Positions 24,560 through 32,216 of a DNA stretch of 35,497 bases are shown here, one piece after another. This stretch comes from Deltaproteobacteria bacterium. GTDB taxonomy: Bacteria; Desulfobacterota; Desulfobulbia; Desulfobulbales; JAGXFP01. The translations under genes were made by a program, and so were the position numbers. The notes under the pieces are model-generated. The model searched no databases. It saw only the letters and a list, made by a program, of their open reading frames with translations, and was not told where the DNA came from. Location of the stretch: contig JAGVGT010000060.1 of NCBI GenBank assembly GCA_020056965.1, positions 1-35,497 on the forward strand. The letters run 5' to 3'. Each line of letters starts with the position of its first letter. The stretch's first letter is position 1.

Positions 24560-25603
24560 ATGAATAACCTCAGTCACTTACTGCCGATTATATTAGTATT
24601 CCTGGCCATCTTCGCCGGGGTGGGGGGCGCTGGCGCGGCCGGGCAAAATCTCCAGACCGCCACCTTGGCGGGCGGCTGTTTCTGGTGCATGGAAAAGCCC
24701 TTCGAGGAGTTGGCCGGGGTCCGGAGTGTGGTTTCCGGCTATACCGGCGGCACCACGGCCAACCCCAACTACGGCAACTATGGCGCCGGCGGGCATGTCG
24801 AAGCGGTGGAGATTACCTTCGATCCGGCGGTGATCAGCTACCAGCGGCTGCTGGAGGTGTACTGGCGCCAGATTGATCCCACCGACGGGGGTGGCCAGTT
24901 CGTTGACCGGGGCCACTCCTATACCAGCGTCATCTTCTACCACGACGAGGAACAAAAGAGGCAGGCCGAGGAGTCCAGGCTGGCCATGGAAAAGAGCGGA
25001 ATATTCGGCAGGCCTCTGGTCACGGCGATCCTGCCGGCCCCGACCTTCTACCCGGCCGAGGATTATCACCAGGATTATTACAAACGCAATCCGCTCCGCT
25101 ACAAACTCTACCGGCACAACTCCGGCCGCGACCAATATCTCGAAAAGATCTGGGCCGGACGGCCGCCCGCGCAAGCGGCCCAGGGCGATGATCTCAAGAA
25201 ACGGCTCACCGCCATGCAGTACCAGGTCACCCGGGAGAACGGCACCGAACCGCCCTTCAACAATGCCTATTGGGACAACAAAACACCCGGAATTTACGTG
25301 GATATCGTCTCCGGCGAGCCGCTCTTCAGCTCTCTGGACAAGTACGACTCCGGCACCGGCTGGCCCAGCTTCAGCCGCCCGCTGGCGCCGGAAAATATCG
25401 TCGAGCGGGAGGACCGGGGGCTGTTCACGACCCGCACCGAGGTCAGAAGCCGCCAGGGCGACTCCCATCTGGGCCATGTCTTCACCGACGGCCCCAAGCC
25501 CAGCGGTCGCCGCTACTGTATGAACTCGGCGGCCCTGCGCTTCATCCCGGCCGCCGACCTGGCCAAGGAAGGCTACGGGCAGTTTCTTGACATCTTCAAT
25601 TAA
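24560..25603 (+). CDS. msrAB: Exported peptide-methionine sulfoxide reductase MsrA/MsrB fusion
   Basis: A 347-residue two-domain repair enzyme reducing both S and R epimers of methionine sulfoxide. A signal peptide covers about residues 1-27, so it acts in the periplasm or is anchored there. The MsrA domain has [13 protein letters not shown] (catalytic Cys 40, second Cys 43) and [12 protein letters not shown]. The MsrB domain has the SGTGWPSF block and the catalytic Cys 320 in [12 protein letters not shown]. The two CxxC zinc pairs of many MsrB domains are absent ([10 protein letters not shown] in place of CAVCGEPLF), so this is the zinc-free type. GGAGG precedes ATG 24560. It is divergent from the hydrolase. 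Confidence 0.95.
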   Translation: MNNLSHLLPIILVFLAIFAGVGGAGAAGQNLQTATLAGGCFWCMEKPFEELAGVRSVVSGYTGGTTANPNYGNYGAGGHVEAVEITFDPAVISYQRLLEVYWRQIDPTDGGGQFVDRGHSYTSVIFYHDEEQKRQAEESRLAMEKSGIFGRPLVTAILPAPTFYPAEDYHQDYYKRNPLRYKLYRHNSGRDQYLEKIWAGRPPAQAAQGDDLKKRLTAMQYQVTRENGTEPPFNNAYWDNKTPGIYVDIVSGEPLFSSLDKYDSGTGWPSFSRPLAPENIVEREDRGLFTTRTEVRSRQGDSHLGHVFTDGPKPSGRRYCMNSAALRFIPAADLAKEGYGQFLDIFN

Positions 25604-25616
25604 AAATGAGGAGTTC

Positions 25617-25732
25617 GCAAAAAGTCCCAAAGGTGTCGTTTATTCGTCATTCCGGCGCAGGCCGGAATCCAGTATTTCAATAGGTTATAGGAGCCATGGA
25701 TCCCGGCCTTCGCCGGGATGACGAGTTTTTGC
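25617..25732. repeat. Palindromic intergenic repeat, copy 2, with outer GCAAAAA arms
   Basis: GCAAAAA (25617-25623) is inverted as TTTTTGC (25726-25732). Inside, CGTCAT (25645-25650) faces ATGACG (25718-25723). Two small hairpins, TCCGGC...GCCGGA and ATCCCGGC...GCCGGGAT, flank a central segment. It is the same type as the element at 15635-15730 and looks like a short miniature element with about 116 bp between outer arms. Confidence 0.75.
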
Positions 25733-25820
25733 AAGTCATCACACATAAGGGGAGAGAAGAATCCCCAGCCCTGCGCAAGGGGCCAAACAGACCCTTCGCA
25801 TGACGCCTTCCGGCCCCGGC

Positions 25821-26477
25821 TTATCGACGCAACAACCCGCCAAAGTCAAGACCGGTGGCCTTCCCGAGATTGGTCAGATAATTTTTCACCATCCTGACCT
25901 CAGCCGGCGCCACCAGCAACCCCGGCAGGGGCAGATTCGGCAGCAACCGGGCCGCCAGTCGGGAGTCCGCCCCCGCCCCCCCGTCGAGGAAGGGCAGAAT
26001 GTCGGCCAGATTGCCCCAGCAACCACCCCGGTCCAGGCTTTCCAGAAGCTGATTGGTGACGATGGTCAGGGTCACCAGCCAGTCCGGCGCCTCGGCCAGC
26101 CCCGATTCCCCGCAGTTGACCGTGGAAACGAAGCTCCGGCAGGCAAAAGGCCGGACCGGATAGACGCTGCACCGCCCCTCCTCCAGAAAGAAACAGGGTT
26201 CGAAGAGCCACGGTGATTCCGATTCCGCCGGCGCCTCCCGCCCGGCGAGGTAGCATTCGGCCAAGCCGTTGGTAGTCAAGGTGGGCCGAAGCGGCACCAG
26301 GTCAGAGGGCAGTTCCGGCAGGGTGCGCCCGGTATCGCGGAGGAAATCTAAAACCAACTGCCCCTCACCGGTGGTCAAAGTCACGTTTCTGGTGCAGCAA
26401 CTGGCGCAGCCCGGCCCGCAGGCGAAGGCCAGGCCAGCCGACTCCCCGGCAAAAACCTGGTAAATTTTACTGATCAT
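25821..26477 (-). CDS. YkgJ-type cysteine-cluster protein
   Basis: A 218-residue protein. Cysteines: FACGPGCASCC near residues 18-25, CYLAG, EPCFFLEEGRCSVYPVRPFACRSF and VNCGESG. The pattern CxxxCxxCC ... C....GRCxVYxxRPxxCR is the signature of the YkgJ (UPF0153) family, thought to bind iron or zinc; reaction unknown. ATG 26477 (MISKIYQVFAG) is chosen because AAGGAA lies upstream; the open frame reaches 26579 but the extra residues are non-conserved. It is divergent from the selenocysteine-type methyltransferase gene, with 117 bp between their starts. Confidence 0.8.
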   Translation of the reverse strand: MISKIYQVFAGESAGLAFACGPGCASCCTRNVTLTTGEGQLVLDFLRDTGRTLPELPSDLVPLRPTLTTNGLAECYLAGREAPAESESPWLFEPCFFLEEGRCSVYPVRPFACRSFVSTVNCGESGLAEAPDWLVTLTIVTNQLLESLDRGGCWGNLADILPFLDGGAGADSRLAARLLPNLPLPGLLVAPAEVRMVKNYLTNLGKATGLDFGGLLRR

Positions 26478-26537
26478 CGCAAGATTCCTTGAATAGCCTT
26501 CCCGAACCGGCTGGACGCCATGGATCGAAAATTCCGA

Positions 26538-26566
26538 TTGCACCACAACGTGGTATAGGTGATATT
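26538..26566 (+). promoter_or_regulatory. Divergent promoter region with ACCAC-AAC-GTGGT palindrome
   Basis: TTGCAC (26538-26543), 17 bp spacer, GATATT (26561-26566) would drive the methyltransferase. Between them the palindrome ACCAC-AAC-GTGGT spans 26542-26554 and could be an operator. Support is only from consensus resemblance. Confidence 0.35.
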
Positions 26567-26594
26567 GATTTTCAACCAATCAGGAGCAATCAAC

Positions 26595-27383
26595 GTGGGT
26601 TTCATTGCCGCTCTGAATAATCTATTCCGCCCCGACCTCTTGCACCAACCGGAAAAACTCCGGCGGGGCGTGCGGGAATCGTACTCCGGGGCGGCCACCA
26701 ACCCCAAGGGCTACCATCCATTCCCGGTCGGCGACGACTTCGCGATGGGTATCGGCTACCCACGGGAATTGCTGGCCACCATCCCGCTCCGCAGCCGGGA
26801 ATCCTTTGTCGGGGTGGCCAATGTCTCGCTCTTCGCGGAACTGCCAGTTGGCGCGACGGTGCTGGACATCGGTTGCGGGGCTGGGCTGGACGCGCTGATC
26901 GCCGCCCGCCGGGTTGGCCCGACCGGCCGGGTGACCGGCCTCGATTTCAGCCCGGCCATGCTGGCCCTGGCGGAACAGTCGGCAGCCGAAAGCGGTTTGA
27001 CCAACCTGAAGTTTATCTGCGGTGAGGCGGAAAACCTGCCGCTGGCCGACCACTCGGTGGATGTCGTCCTGATCAACGGCATCTTCAACCTCAACCCGGA
27101 CCGGGCCGCGGTCTTCCGGGAGATCGGCCGGGTGACCAGGCCGGGCGGCATGGTCTATGCCGCCGAACTGGTCCTGACCGGACCACTCAAGAAGAAGCGA
27201 CTCCGCCGAGTAGACGATTGGTTCTCCTGAATTGCCGGGGCCAAGGAAAGCGGGGCTTTCCTCGAAGAATTCAGCTCGGCCGGTTTCGCAACGGCCCGGA
27301 TCATCCGGACCAATAAGAACCCCCGCACCAGACACCCATTACTGGTGGCTGCCGAGGTGGTGGCTAGAAAAACCGGGGCCTGA
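26595..27383 (+). CDS. ArsM-like SAM methyltransferase with in-frame TGA (probable selenocysteine)
   Basis: A 262-residue class I methyltransferase if TGA 27228-27230 is read as selenocysteine (residue 212). The N-terminal block VRESYSGAATNPKGYHPF and GYPRELLATIPLRSRESFVGVANV, SAM motif I VLDIGCGAG (89-97), GLDFSPAML, GEAENLPLADHSVDVVLINGIFNL and VTRPGGMVYAAELVL are all of arsenite-methyltransferase (ArsM/AS3MT) type. After DDWFS comes TGA, then IAGAKESGAFLEEFSSAGF and 31 further residues to TGA 27381-27383. In the family this site reads W.xC(V/L).GA with a conserved Cys (Cys156 in human AS3MT, from memory). GTG 26595 is the start: AGGAG lies eight bases upstream. No second downstream Cys matches AS3MT Cys206. 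Substrate (arsenite or other) unproven; if TGA is a stop, the enzyme ends after residue 211. Confidence 0.8.
27227..27274 (+). promoter_or_regulatory. Candidate bacterial SECIS element at the in-frame TGA
   Basis: The lower stem CTGAATT (27227-27233, including the TGA) pairs with AATTCAG (27268-27274). The upper stem AGGAAAG (27244-27250) pairs perfectly with CTTTCCT (27256-27262), with the apical loop CGGGG (27251-27255) between. The loop is 20 bases after the TGA and has G residues at its start region. This is the layout of bacterial SECIS elements bound by SelB, as in E. coli fdhF: UGA at the base, short apical loop with G. Folding is by eye. Confidence 0.65.
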
Positions 27384-27408
27384 ATAATCCGGGGGTTTCG
27401 CGCCGCCA

Positions 27409-27906
27409 TTACGGGCTGGGCTCCAGCACCAGGTCAAATTCACCGGTCGCCTGGCCAGGCCCGGGATAATGCTGGGTGATCAACTGCTGATGGCCAACGG
27501 CTGTAACCATGATGTGAATGTGGGGTAACCGGCCCACGTAGTCGGTGGGCCGGTTTGATTCGAAGCGGTAAAAGCCGTCCCGGTCGCTGAAGAGCGTGGC
27601 CCGGTGTGCCTCATCGTACTCCCCCTGCGGATTGACCAGCCAAAACTCAAGGCGGGTGCCGGGCAACGGCCGGCAGCCTTGCAAGGAAAGAACCCGGCCG
27701 CTCAGGCGATATCCGGAGCCGACCTGGTCTCGCACCGGCGCACCGGGTCGGTAAAAAGGGCCAAGTTCATCGTAGGGCGTCGCCGTGCAACTCGTCGGCG
27801 GGTCGCTCCGCTCGCGGCAGCCCCCCGCCCCCAGAAGCACCAGGGCGAGCAGGGCCGCCGACCACACCGGCGCCTTTCGGGCCGAACCGCTCATGCCCGC
27901 GCTCAA
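27409..27906 (-). CDS. Intradiol dioxygenase-like lipoprotein
   Basis: A 165-residue protein with signal and lipobox GAGGC (Cys 30). The mature part matches the intradiol ring-cleavage dioxygenase fold: TPYDELGPFYRPGAPVRD near the start, LSGRVLSLQGCRPLPGTRLEFWLVNPQGEYD, then FYRFESNRPTDYVGRLPHIHIMV with the Tyr and His-x-His ligands of the non-haem iron site. Lipid-anchored, single-domain members are known as putative exported dioxygenases; whether this one is active on a catechol is open. Its start overlaps the stop of the upstream gene at 27903 by four bases, so the two genes are coupled. The methyltransferase ends 26 bp away on the opposite strand. Confidence 0.8.
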   Translation of the reverse strand: MSAGMSGSARKAPVWSAALLALVLLGAGGCRERSDPPTSCTATPYDELGPFYRPGAPVRDQVGSGYRLSGRVLSLQGCRPLPGTRLEFWLVNPQGEYDEAHRATLFSDRDGFYRFESNRPTDYVGRLPHIHIMVTAVGHQQLITQHYPGPGQATGEFDLVLEPSP

Positions 27907-28334
27907 CTCATCTCAAAGCGCAGCGCGACCTCATCACCACTCTCCCGGATCTTGACCCGCATCTCGACCGTGCCATTGCGCAACCCCAAGGAGAGCATCG
28001 ATTCGCCCTTTTCACCCTCCAGATGCAGGATGGCCCTGACCGTGGCCACCACCTTGTTGAAAAGGGCAACCGGTGGGGCCGGCAGGCTGTGCTTTTCCCC
28101 GTCACTTTCCACCTTGACCTTAACCTCCAGCTTCTCCCTTTTCAGCGAGAGCTTGCGGGCCTGCTCTGTGATGGTGTGCATCAGGGCCAGGGCCAGGTAG
28201 CGCATCGCCTCCTCGTCCTGGTCGGGGCCGGGCTGCTTGCACAGCTTGGCCATTTGCAAACGGAAATCGGTTTCCAGGTAGCAGTCGCACATCTCCTGGA
28301 GTTTCAGGTGCGGGTTGGGGTCACTGATCTGCAT
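27903..28334 (-). CDS. Conserved small soluble protein, unknown function
   Basis: A 143-residue protein without signal or membrane segment. It begins MQISDPNPHLKLQEMCDCYLETDFRLQM in pieces, then KLCKQPGPDQDEEAMRYLALALMHTITEQARKLSLKREKLEVKVKVESDGEKHSLPAPP. The basic-acidic middle and a C-terminal beta-rich part (EMRVKIRESGDEVALRFEMS) suggest a two-part fold. I recognise no family. It overlaps the intradiol-like gene by four bases (ATGA), which argues for a joint function, but their physical roles look different. It is the first gene of that pair. Confidence 0.65.
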   Translation of the reverse strand: MQISDPNPHLKLQEMCDCYLETDFRLQMAKLCKQPGPDQDEEAMRYLALALMHTITEQARKLSLKREKLEVKVKVESDGEKHSLPAPPVALFNKVVATVRAILHLEGEKGESMLSLGLRNGTVEMRVKIRESGDEVALRFEMS

Positions 28335-28643
28335 TGCTTCCTCTCTCTGGGGTTAAAGCCGCGCTGGCGGCCGTTCAAAAGCTTAAATCACCCTACAATG
28401 CCGCCTTCCGCCTTGTCAACTTGCCGACAAGCGCAAGGCGGGGTAAGCGACACCGGGAAATCTGCCGCCGCAGCTCACATTCTAGATAGTGCCTATCCGG
28501 AAACGGTTCTTATTCGAATCAATGCCGGAGTTCCAGCCCTGTTTCTGCTTGTTCCCCTTTTGGCAGAATGAACTAACCAAACAGCACACCAGATAAGTTT
28601 TCCCGCCGCCGCTGGACCGATGGGCCAACCAAGCGGAGGTCAA
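28335..28643. other. Gap of about 309 bp, promoter region of the 143-residue gene
   Basis: No open frame with support. On the minus strand TTGACA (28419-28414) is a perfect -35 box, about 80 bp before the start at 28334, but the -10 (TGTAGG at 28397-28392) is poor. The 28450-28640 part holds nothing I can name. Confidence 0.4.
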
Positions 28644-29051
28644 TTACCTTTTTAATTCCACCGCGCAACGCCGTTTGGCGTAACCCTCTTCGATGCGGTT
28701 GAGCCAGCGCTTCAATTCCTCGGCCCAATCGTTGGTGATGGTCTGGGCGGGGTCACGCCGCCAGAGCACCCGGCCGTCCGCTTCCACCGTCACCAGCAGC
28801 GGAACACAGGTGGCCCCGCGACAGGCCCGCACGTCGATCTCATATTTTTCCTTGCTGATCCGTTCGAGAACCCAGCCATTCTGGCGGCGCAGGATCTCCA
28901 CCAGAATATCGAAGGAGAGGTCACGACTGCCGGGATCGTCGGTAAGGCAGGCCTTGAAGACCCGCGGTTCGGCCAGGAGATAGTTCGACGCGCAACCGCC
29001 AACGCCACAGAGAACGGCAACAGCCAAGACAACAAGGACAAACTTACGCAT
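28644..29051 (-). CDS. Lipoprotein, unknown function
   Basis: A 135-residue protein. MRKFVLVVLAVAVLCGVGGC is a signal with lipobox GVGGC (Cys 20). The mature part includes LAEPRVFKACLTDDPGSRDLSFDILVEILRRQNGWVLERISKEKYEIDVRACRGATCVPLLVTVEADGRVLWRRDP in pieces, a beta-alpha-beta layout with two or three Cys that might pair. ATG 29051 has GGAGG seven bases before; the open frame extends to 29099 only by a GTG without a ribosome site. It is separated from the next upstream gene by a terminator-like hairpin and repeats. Confidence 0.7.
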   Translation of the reverse strand: MRKFVLVVLAVAVLCGVGGCASNYLLAEPRVFKACLTDDPGSRDLSFDILVEILRRQNGWVLERISKEKYEIDVRACRGATCVPLLVTVEADGRVLWRRDPAQTITNDWAEELKRWLNRIEEGYAKRRCAVELKR

Positions 29052-29134
29052 GAATTCCTCCAATTTCATTATTAGAACGGCCGCACTTCCATAGCTCACT
29101 CATTCACTCTAAAACAGCCAATCCTTTTCGACCA

Positions 29135-29170
29135 GAAAAAAGGGCAGACCGGTCCGCCACCCTGCCCCTT
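29135..29170 (-). terminator. Candidate minus-strand terminator downstream of the ASPIC gene
   Basis: On the minus strand GGGCAG (29167-29162) pairs with CTGCCC (29147-29142) around a 14-base loop, with a flanking AAG/CTT, followed by six T residues (29141 to 29136). It lies almost 400 bp after the ASPIC gene, upstream of the lipoprotein gene. Confidence 0.55.
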
Positions 29171-29259
29171 TGTGGATCTCTTGAGGTGAAAAATCTGAAG
29201 CCGGGCGGGAATGGCCCGTGGCGCCAGATCAAGGCCTTGGTGACTGAGCAAATACCCAT

Positions 29260-29362
29260 CGTTCCCACGCTCCAGCGTGGGAACGGGATCAGGTGACGCT
29301 CCCGCGTCACCAAAGGACGCTGGAGCGTCCTGGGCTGCGTTCCCACGGAGACCGTGGGAACG
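29260..29362. repeat. Cluster of four short hairpins (CGTTCCCACG family)
   Basis: Four perfect hairpins follow in a row: CGTTCCCACGC/GCGTGGGAACG (29260-29285), GGTGACGC/GCGTCACC (29292-29311), AGGACGC/GCGTCCT (29314-29331), and CGTTCCCACGG/CCGTGGGAACG (29338-29362). Loops are three or four bases. The outer two share the same arms, so the group looks like a compound REP-type element. A repeat with CGTTCCCACGCTCC arms is dispersed in many proteobacteria. Confidence 0.8.
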
Positions 29363-29429
29363 ATAGATAATCCTATAAACGGCAGTTAGCATGCCTAATT
29401 TGGCACTTGTTGATTGAGGCTACTGATAC

Positions 29430-29509
29430 ATCCCCTCACCCTAGCCCTCTCCCTGTGGTAGAGGGGATGTCCTCCTTCTCCCCCAGGGAGAAGGCCGGGA
29501 TGAGGGGAT
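29430..29509. repeat. Inverted repeat with CCCTCACCC core
   Basis: ATCCCCTCA (29430-29438) is inverted exactly as TGAGGGGAT (29501-29509). The interior is CCCTCTCCC and GGGAGAAGG-type sequence, which also pairs. This is a second, unrelated repeat family next to the hairpin cluster, filling the 513 bp gap at 29052-29564, where I see no gene. Confidence 0.7.
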
Positions 29510-29564
29510 CTAAACGAAATATTGCATCTACAACTGCCGTTTTTAGGATAATAGGAAGTCTAAT

Positions 29565-32216
29565 TTATGGCCGGAGCACCAGCACCCGGTTCAGTTCGGT
29601 GGTCCGACTCCGCAAGGTCTCGCCGCACAGGGTTTGGGCCGCCACCTCAACCGGGCCGGCGTAGCCCCCCAGACCGAAAAGCACGGTCAGGGAGTCCTGG
29701 CTGCCCGTACCGCGCCCGGCGGTGATCTCCCGGACCTGGCTTTGCCCGCCGGAACTGGCCGTGACCTTGGCGCCCACCCCGAAGCGATTGCAGTGCCGAT
29801 CGTCGATCCGGACCGCCAGCCAGTTATTACCGCCGCCCTCATTGTGCAGAAGCCGCACCCCCTCGGAACTGGCCACCAGCAGATCGGGATAACCGTCGCC
29901 GTCATAGTCGGCCGTGGCCGCGCCCCAGCCGTTCAGTACCCCGGCCCCGGCCAGCCAGGTCAGGTCGGTGAACACCCCCTGGCCGTCATTGAGGTAGAGG
30001 TGGGCGGGACGGTTCGGGTAAATGGAGGTTACGTACAGGTCGAGATCGCCGTCCAGATCGACATCGAACAGAACTGGGTCGGAATTGGTCTCCTCGAAGG
30101 TTAGACCGGCGGTCGCCATCCGGTCAGTAAATACCGGTAAGCGCGCGCCGTTATTGATCAGGACCATGCTTTGGTCAGAAAATTCCAGGTAGCGGGGATG
30201 GGCCAGATTGGTGATGAACACATCAAGGTCGCCATCGCCGTCCAGATCGCCGCTGACACTGCCGATGGAATGGCCGTAGGCACCTTCCACCTCGTGGCCC
30301 TGCACCCCGGCCGCTTCGGCGCTCTCCACCACGGTGCCGTCGCCACGGTTGAGCCAGAGAAAGTTGGGATCAAGCCGGTAGTTGGCGACCAGAATGTCCT
30401 GCCAGCCGTCGCCGTTCAGGTCGGACCAGAACACCCCGCGCCCGCACATCCCCTCCTCGCTGACCATGCCGACCTCCCGGCTCGACTCCGTGAAGAGGCG
30501 GCCGCCCCGGTTGATAAACAGCTGGTCTTGGCCGCACTGCCCCCGCAGCACCGACCCCTGTTCGTAATTGGCCACGTACAGGTCGAGAAAGCCGTCGTTG
30601 TTGAGGTCGCCCCAGGCCGCCGCCTCGGTGGCCACCGGGCGCCCGGCTGACTTGGGCCAGGCCACGGCCTTGGTGAAGCGAACCCCGCCCTCATTATGAA
30701 GCAGCTGGTTGCCCTGGTGCGAGGTGACGAACAGGTCGGGAAAGCGATCGTTGTCGTAGTCGCCCCAGACGCCGCCATTGGCGGCCGGGAGATCGGCCGG
30801 GATTACCAGGTCCGGCGCCGCCACAAACCCGCCCTCCCCCTGGTTGGTAAACAGCCGGGCGCCGTCCAGCAGCAGATCGTCGTCGTCATCCTGGTCGTAA
30901 TCACCCCAGGCCACCCGTTCCGCCTTGGTCCCGCCCAGCCCGGCGGCGGCGGTAACGTCGCGAAATCTTGGCCCCGCTGATTGGGCCTGGAAGTAGGCCA
31001 GTGGCTCACCGCTGAAACCATCCCGGTCGGCCAGCAGCAGCCGCAGTTCGCTGGTGGTCTCCGGTCGCCCGCTCCCTCTGGCCAAGGCAGTGCGAAAGTA
31101 CTCAATCGCCAGGTCCGTTTCCCCTGCCGCCCGGGCGATCACCCCCAGGAAATGGTAAGTGTCCGGCCAATCCGGCCGGGCGGCGCTGACTTCGGTAAGG
31201 ATTTCCCGGCTCCTGGCCGTCTCCCCCTGGCCCAACCAGGCCCGCCCCAGGAGATACTTGTAGAGCAGCCGCTCGCTCTCAACTTCCTGTTGCCAGAGGG
31301 CGGCGCTGAACAGCGGGGGCCGCTCTCGCCGACGCGCATCGAGATCGCTGAGATTTTTCTCAAGCAGCCGCACCGCCTGGTCATAGCCGGTGGCATGGTC
31401 GAGCAACCAGCGGGCCACCGCGCCATTGAGCAAGGGATGGTCTTCCCGGCCCTGCAAAACGAGCTGGGCCAGCTGCCAGTGGTCCGTGGTGCCGGTCTGT
31501 TGTTCCAGCAGATCCCGCAACACAATGGCAGCGGCCTCGTCGGCCATCCGCGCCTCGGGAAAATTACGGAGATAACTCGCCGCCAGCTCGGCCCGGCGGC
31601 CGGTGCCGGGTTCGGAATAGATAATCTCCTCGAAGAGGGCGCCGGCGATACTGCCGGCCAGGGCGGAATCACCGCCTGTCTCGGCCAGCTGTAAAATCAG
31701 GGGCAAACGCTTCTCCTGTTCCCGCAGATGATAATAGCCCCAATAAGCGCCAAAGAGCAGTTCCTCCGAGGGCGCCGCTCGCTCCAGGAGTTTGTCGATC
31801 TCCTCCCGGACCTCATTTTTGGTCGCCGCCGCCCCTCGGCTGATCTCCAGGCGGGCGGACCAGCAAAAACTCAGCGCCCGGGAATACTCGTCCGATTCCC
31901 CGGAAAGTTCGGAACAGACAGCCAGGGTCTCGGCGAAGCGGTCCATATTAAACAAGGCGTTGGCCCGCCCATGCAGCGGTTCGGCCAGGTCCGGTCGCAA
32001 TTGCGCGGCGGCGGTGAATTCGGCCAAGGCGCGGGAGTGCTGTCTGATATTGAGATAATGCCAGCCCTGGGCCAGCCGGGCCTGATAGTCAGCGCCCGCC
32101 GAGTCGGATTCGCCGGATTTCAGAGTCGCGCAGGAAATCAAGGCCACCGCCAGCCCGGCCCAAAGCAGCAGGCGGCCCAACAGCCTAAGAAAAACAAATC
32201 GGCTCAGTCGTCTCAT
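29565..32216 (-). CDS. Large lipoprotein with TPR-like N-half and FG-GAP/VCBS-ASPIC C-half
   Basis: An 883-residue protein. A signal of about 28 residues with lipobox ALISC (Cys 29) anchors it to a membrane. Residues about 45-400 are helical repeats of TPR kind (for example RLAQGWHYLNIRQHSRALAEF and DTYHFLGVIARAAGETDLAIEYF). From about 420 come at least six FG-GAP/VCBS repeats with the Asp-rich calcium-type loops GDYDQDDDDDLLLD, GDYDNDRFPDLFV, GDLNNDGFLDLYV, SDLNGDGWQDILV, GDLDGDGDLDVFI and ADYDGDGYPDLLV. The last 80 residues carry the ASPIC/UnbV pattern (NNWLAVRIDD...NRFGVGAKVTASSGGQSQVREITAGRG). Such proteins form beta-propellers at the cell surface and bind proteins or sugars; ligand unknown. 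The start has no near in-frame alternative. Confidence 0.9.
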   Translation of the reverse strand: MRRLSRFVFLRLLGRLLLWAGLAVALISCATLKSGESDSAGADYQARLAQGWHYLNIRQHSRALAEFTAAAQLRPDLAEPLHGRANALFNMDRFAETLAVCSELSGESDEYSRALSFCWSARLEISRGAAATKNEVREEIDKLLERAAPSEELLFGAYWGYYHLREQEKRLPLILQLAETGGDSALAGSIAGALFEEIIYSEPGTGRRAELAASYLRNFPEARMADEAAAIVLRDLLEQQTGTTDHWQLAQLVLQGREDHPLLNGAVARWLLDHATGYDQAVRLLEKNLSDLDARRRERPPLFSAALWQQEVESERLLYKYLLGRAWLGQGETARSREILTEVSAARPDWPDTYHFLGVIARAAGETDLAIEYFRTALARGSGRPETTSELRLLLADRDGFSGEPLAYFQAQSAGPRFRDVTAAAGLGGTKAERVAWGDYDQDDDDDLLLDGARLFTNQGEGGFVAAPDLVIPADLPAANGGVWGDYDNDRFPDLFVTSHQGNQLLHNEGGVRFTKAVAWPKSAGRPVATEAAAWGDLNNDGFLDLYVANYEQGSVLRGQCGQDQLFINRGGRLFTESSREVGMVSEEGMCGRGVFWSDLNGDGWQDILVANYRLDPNFLWLNRGDGTVVESAEAAGVQGHEVEGAYGHSIGSVSGDLDGDGDLDVFITNLAHPRYLEFSDQSMVLINNGARLPVFTDRMATAGLTFEETNSDPVLFDVDLDGDLDLYVTSIYPNRPAHLYLNDGQGVFTDLTWLAGAGVLNGWGAATADYDGDGYPDLLVASSEGVRLLHNEGGGNNWLAVRIDDRHCNRFGVGAKVTASSGGQSQVREITAGRGTGSQDSLTVLFGLGGYAGPVEVAAQTLCGETLRSRTTELNRVLVLRP

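Noticed and set aside
26559-27230. Methyltransferase as a 223-residue protein starting at 26559 and ending at TGA 27230
   Set aside because: The start at 26559 has no ribosome site, whereas GTG 26595 has AGGAG at ideal spacing. Ending at 27230 removes the conserved C-terminal part that is still encoded in frame.
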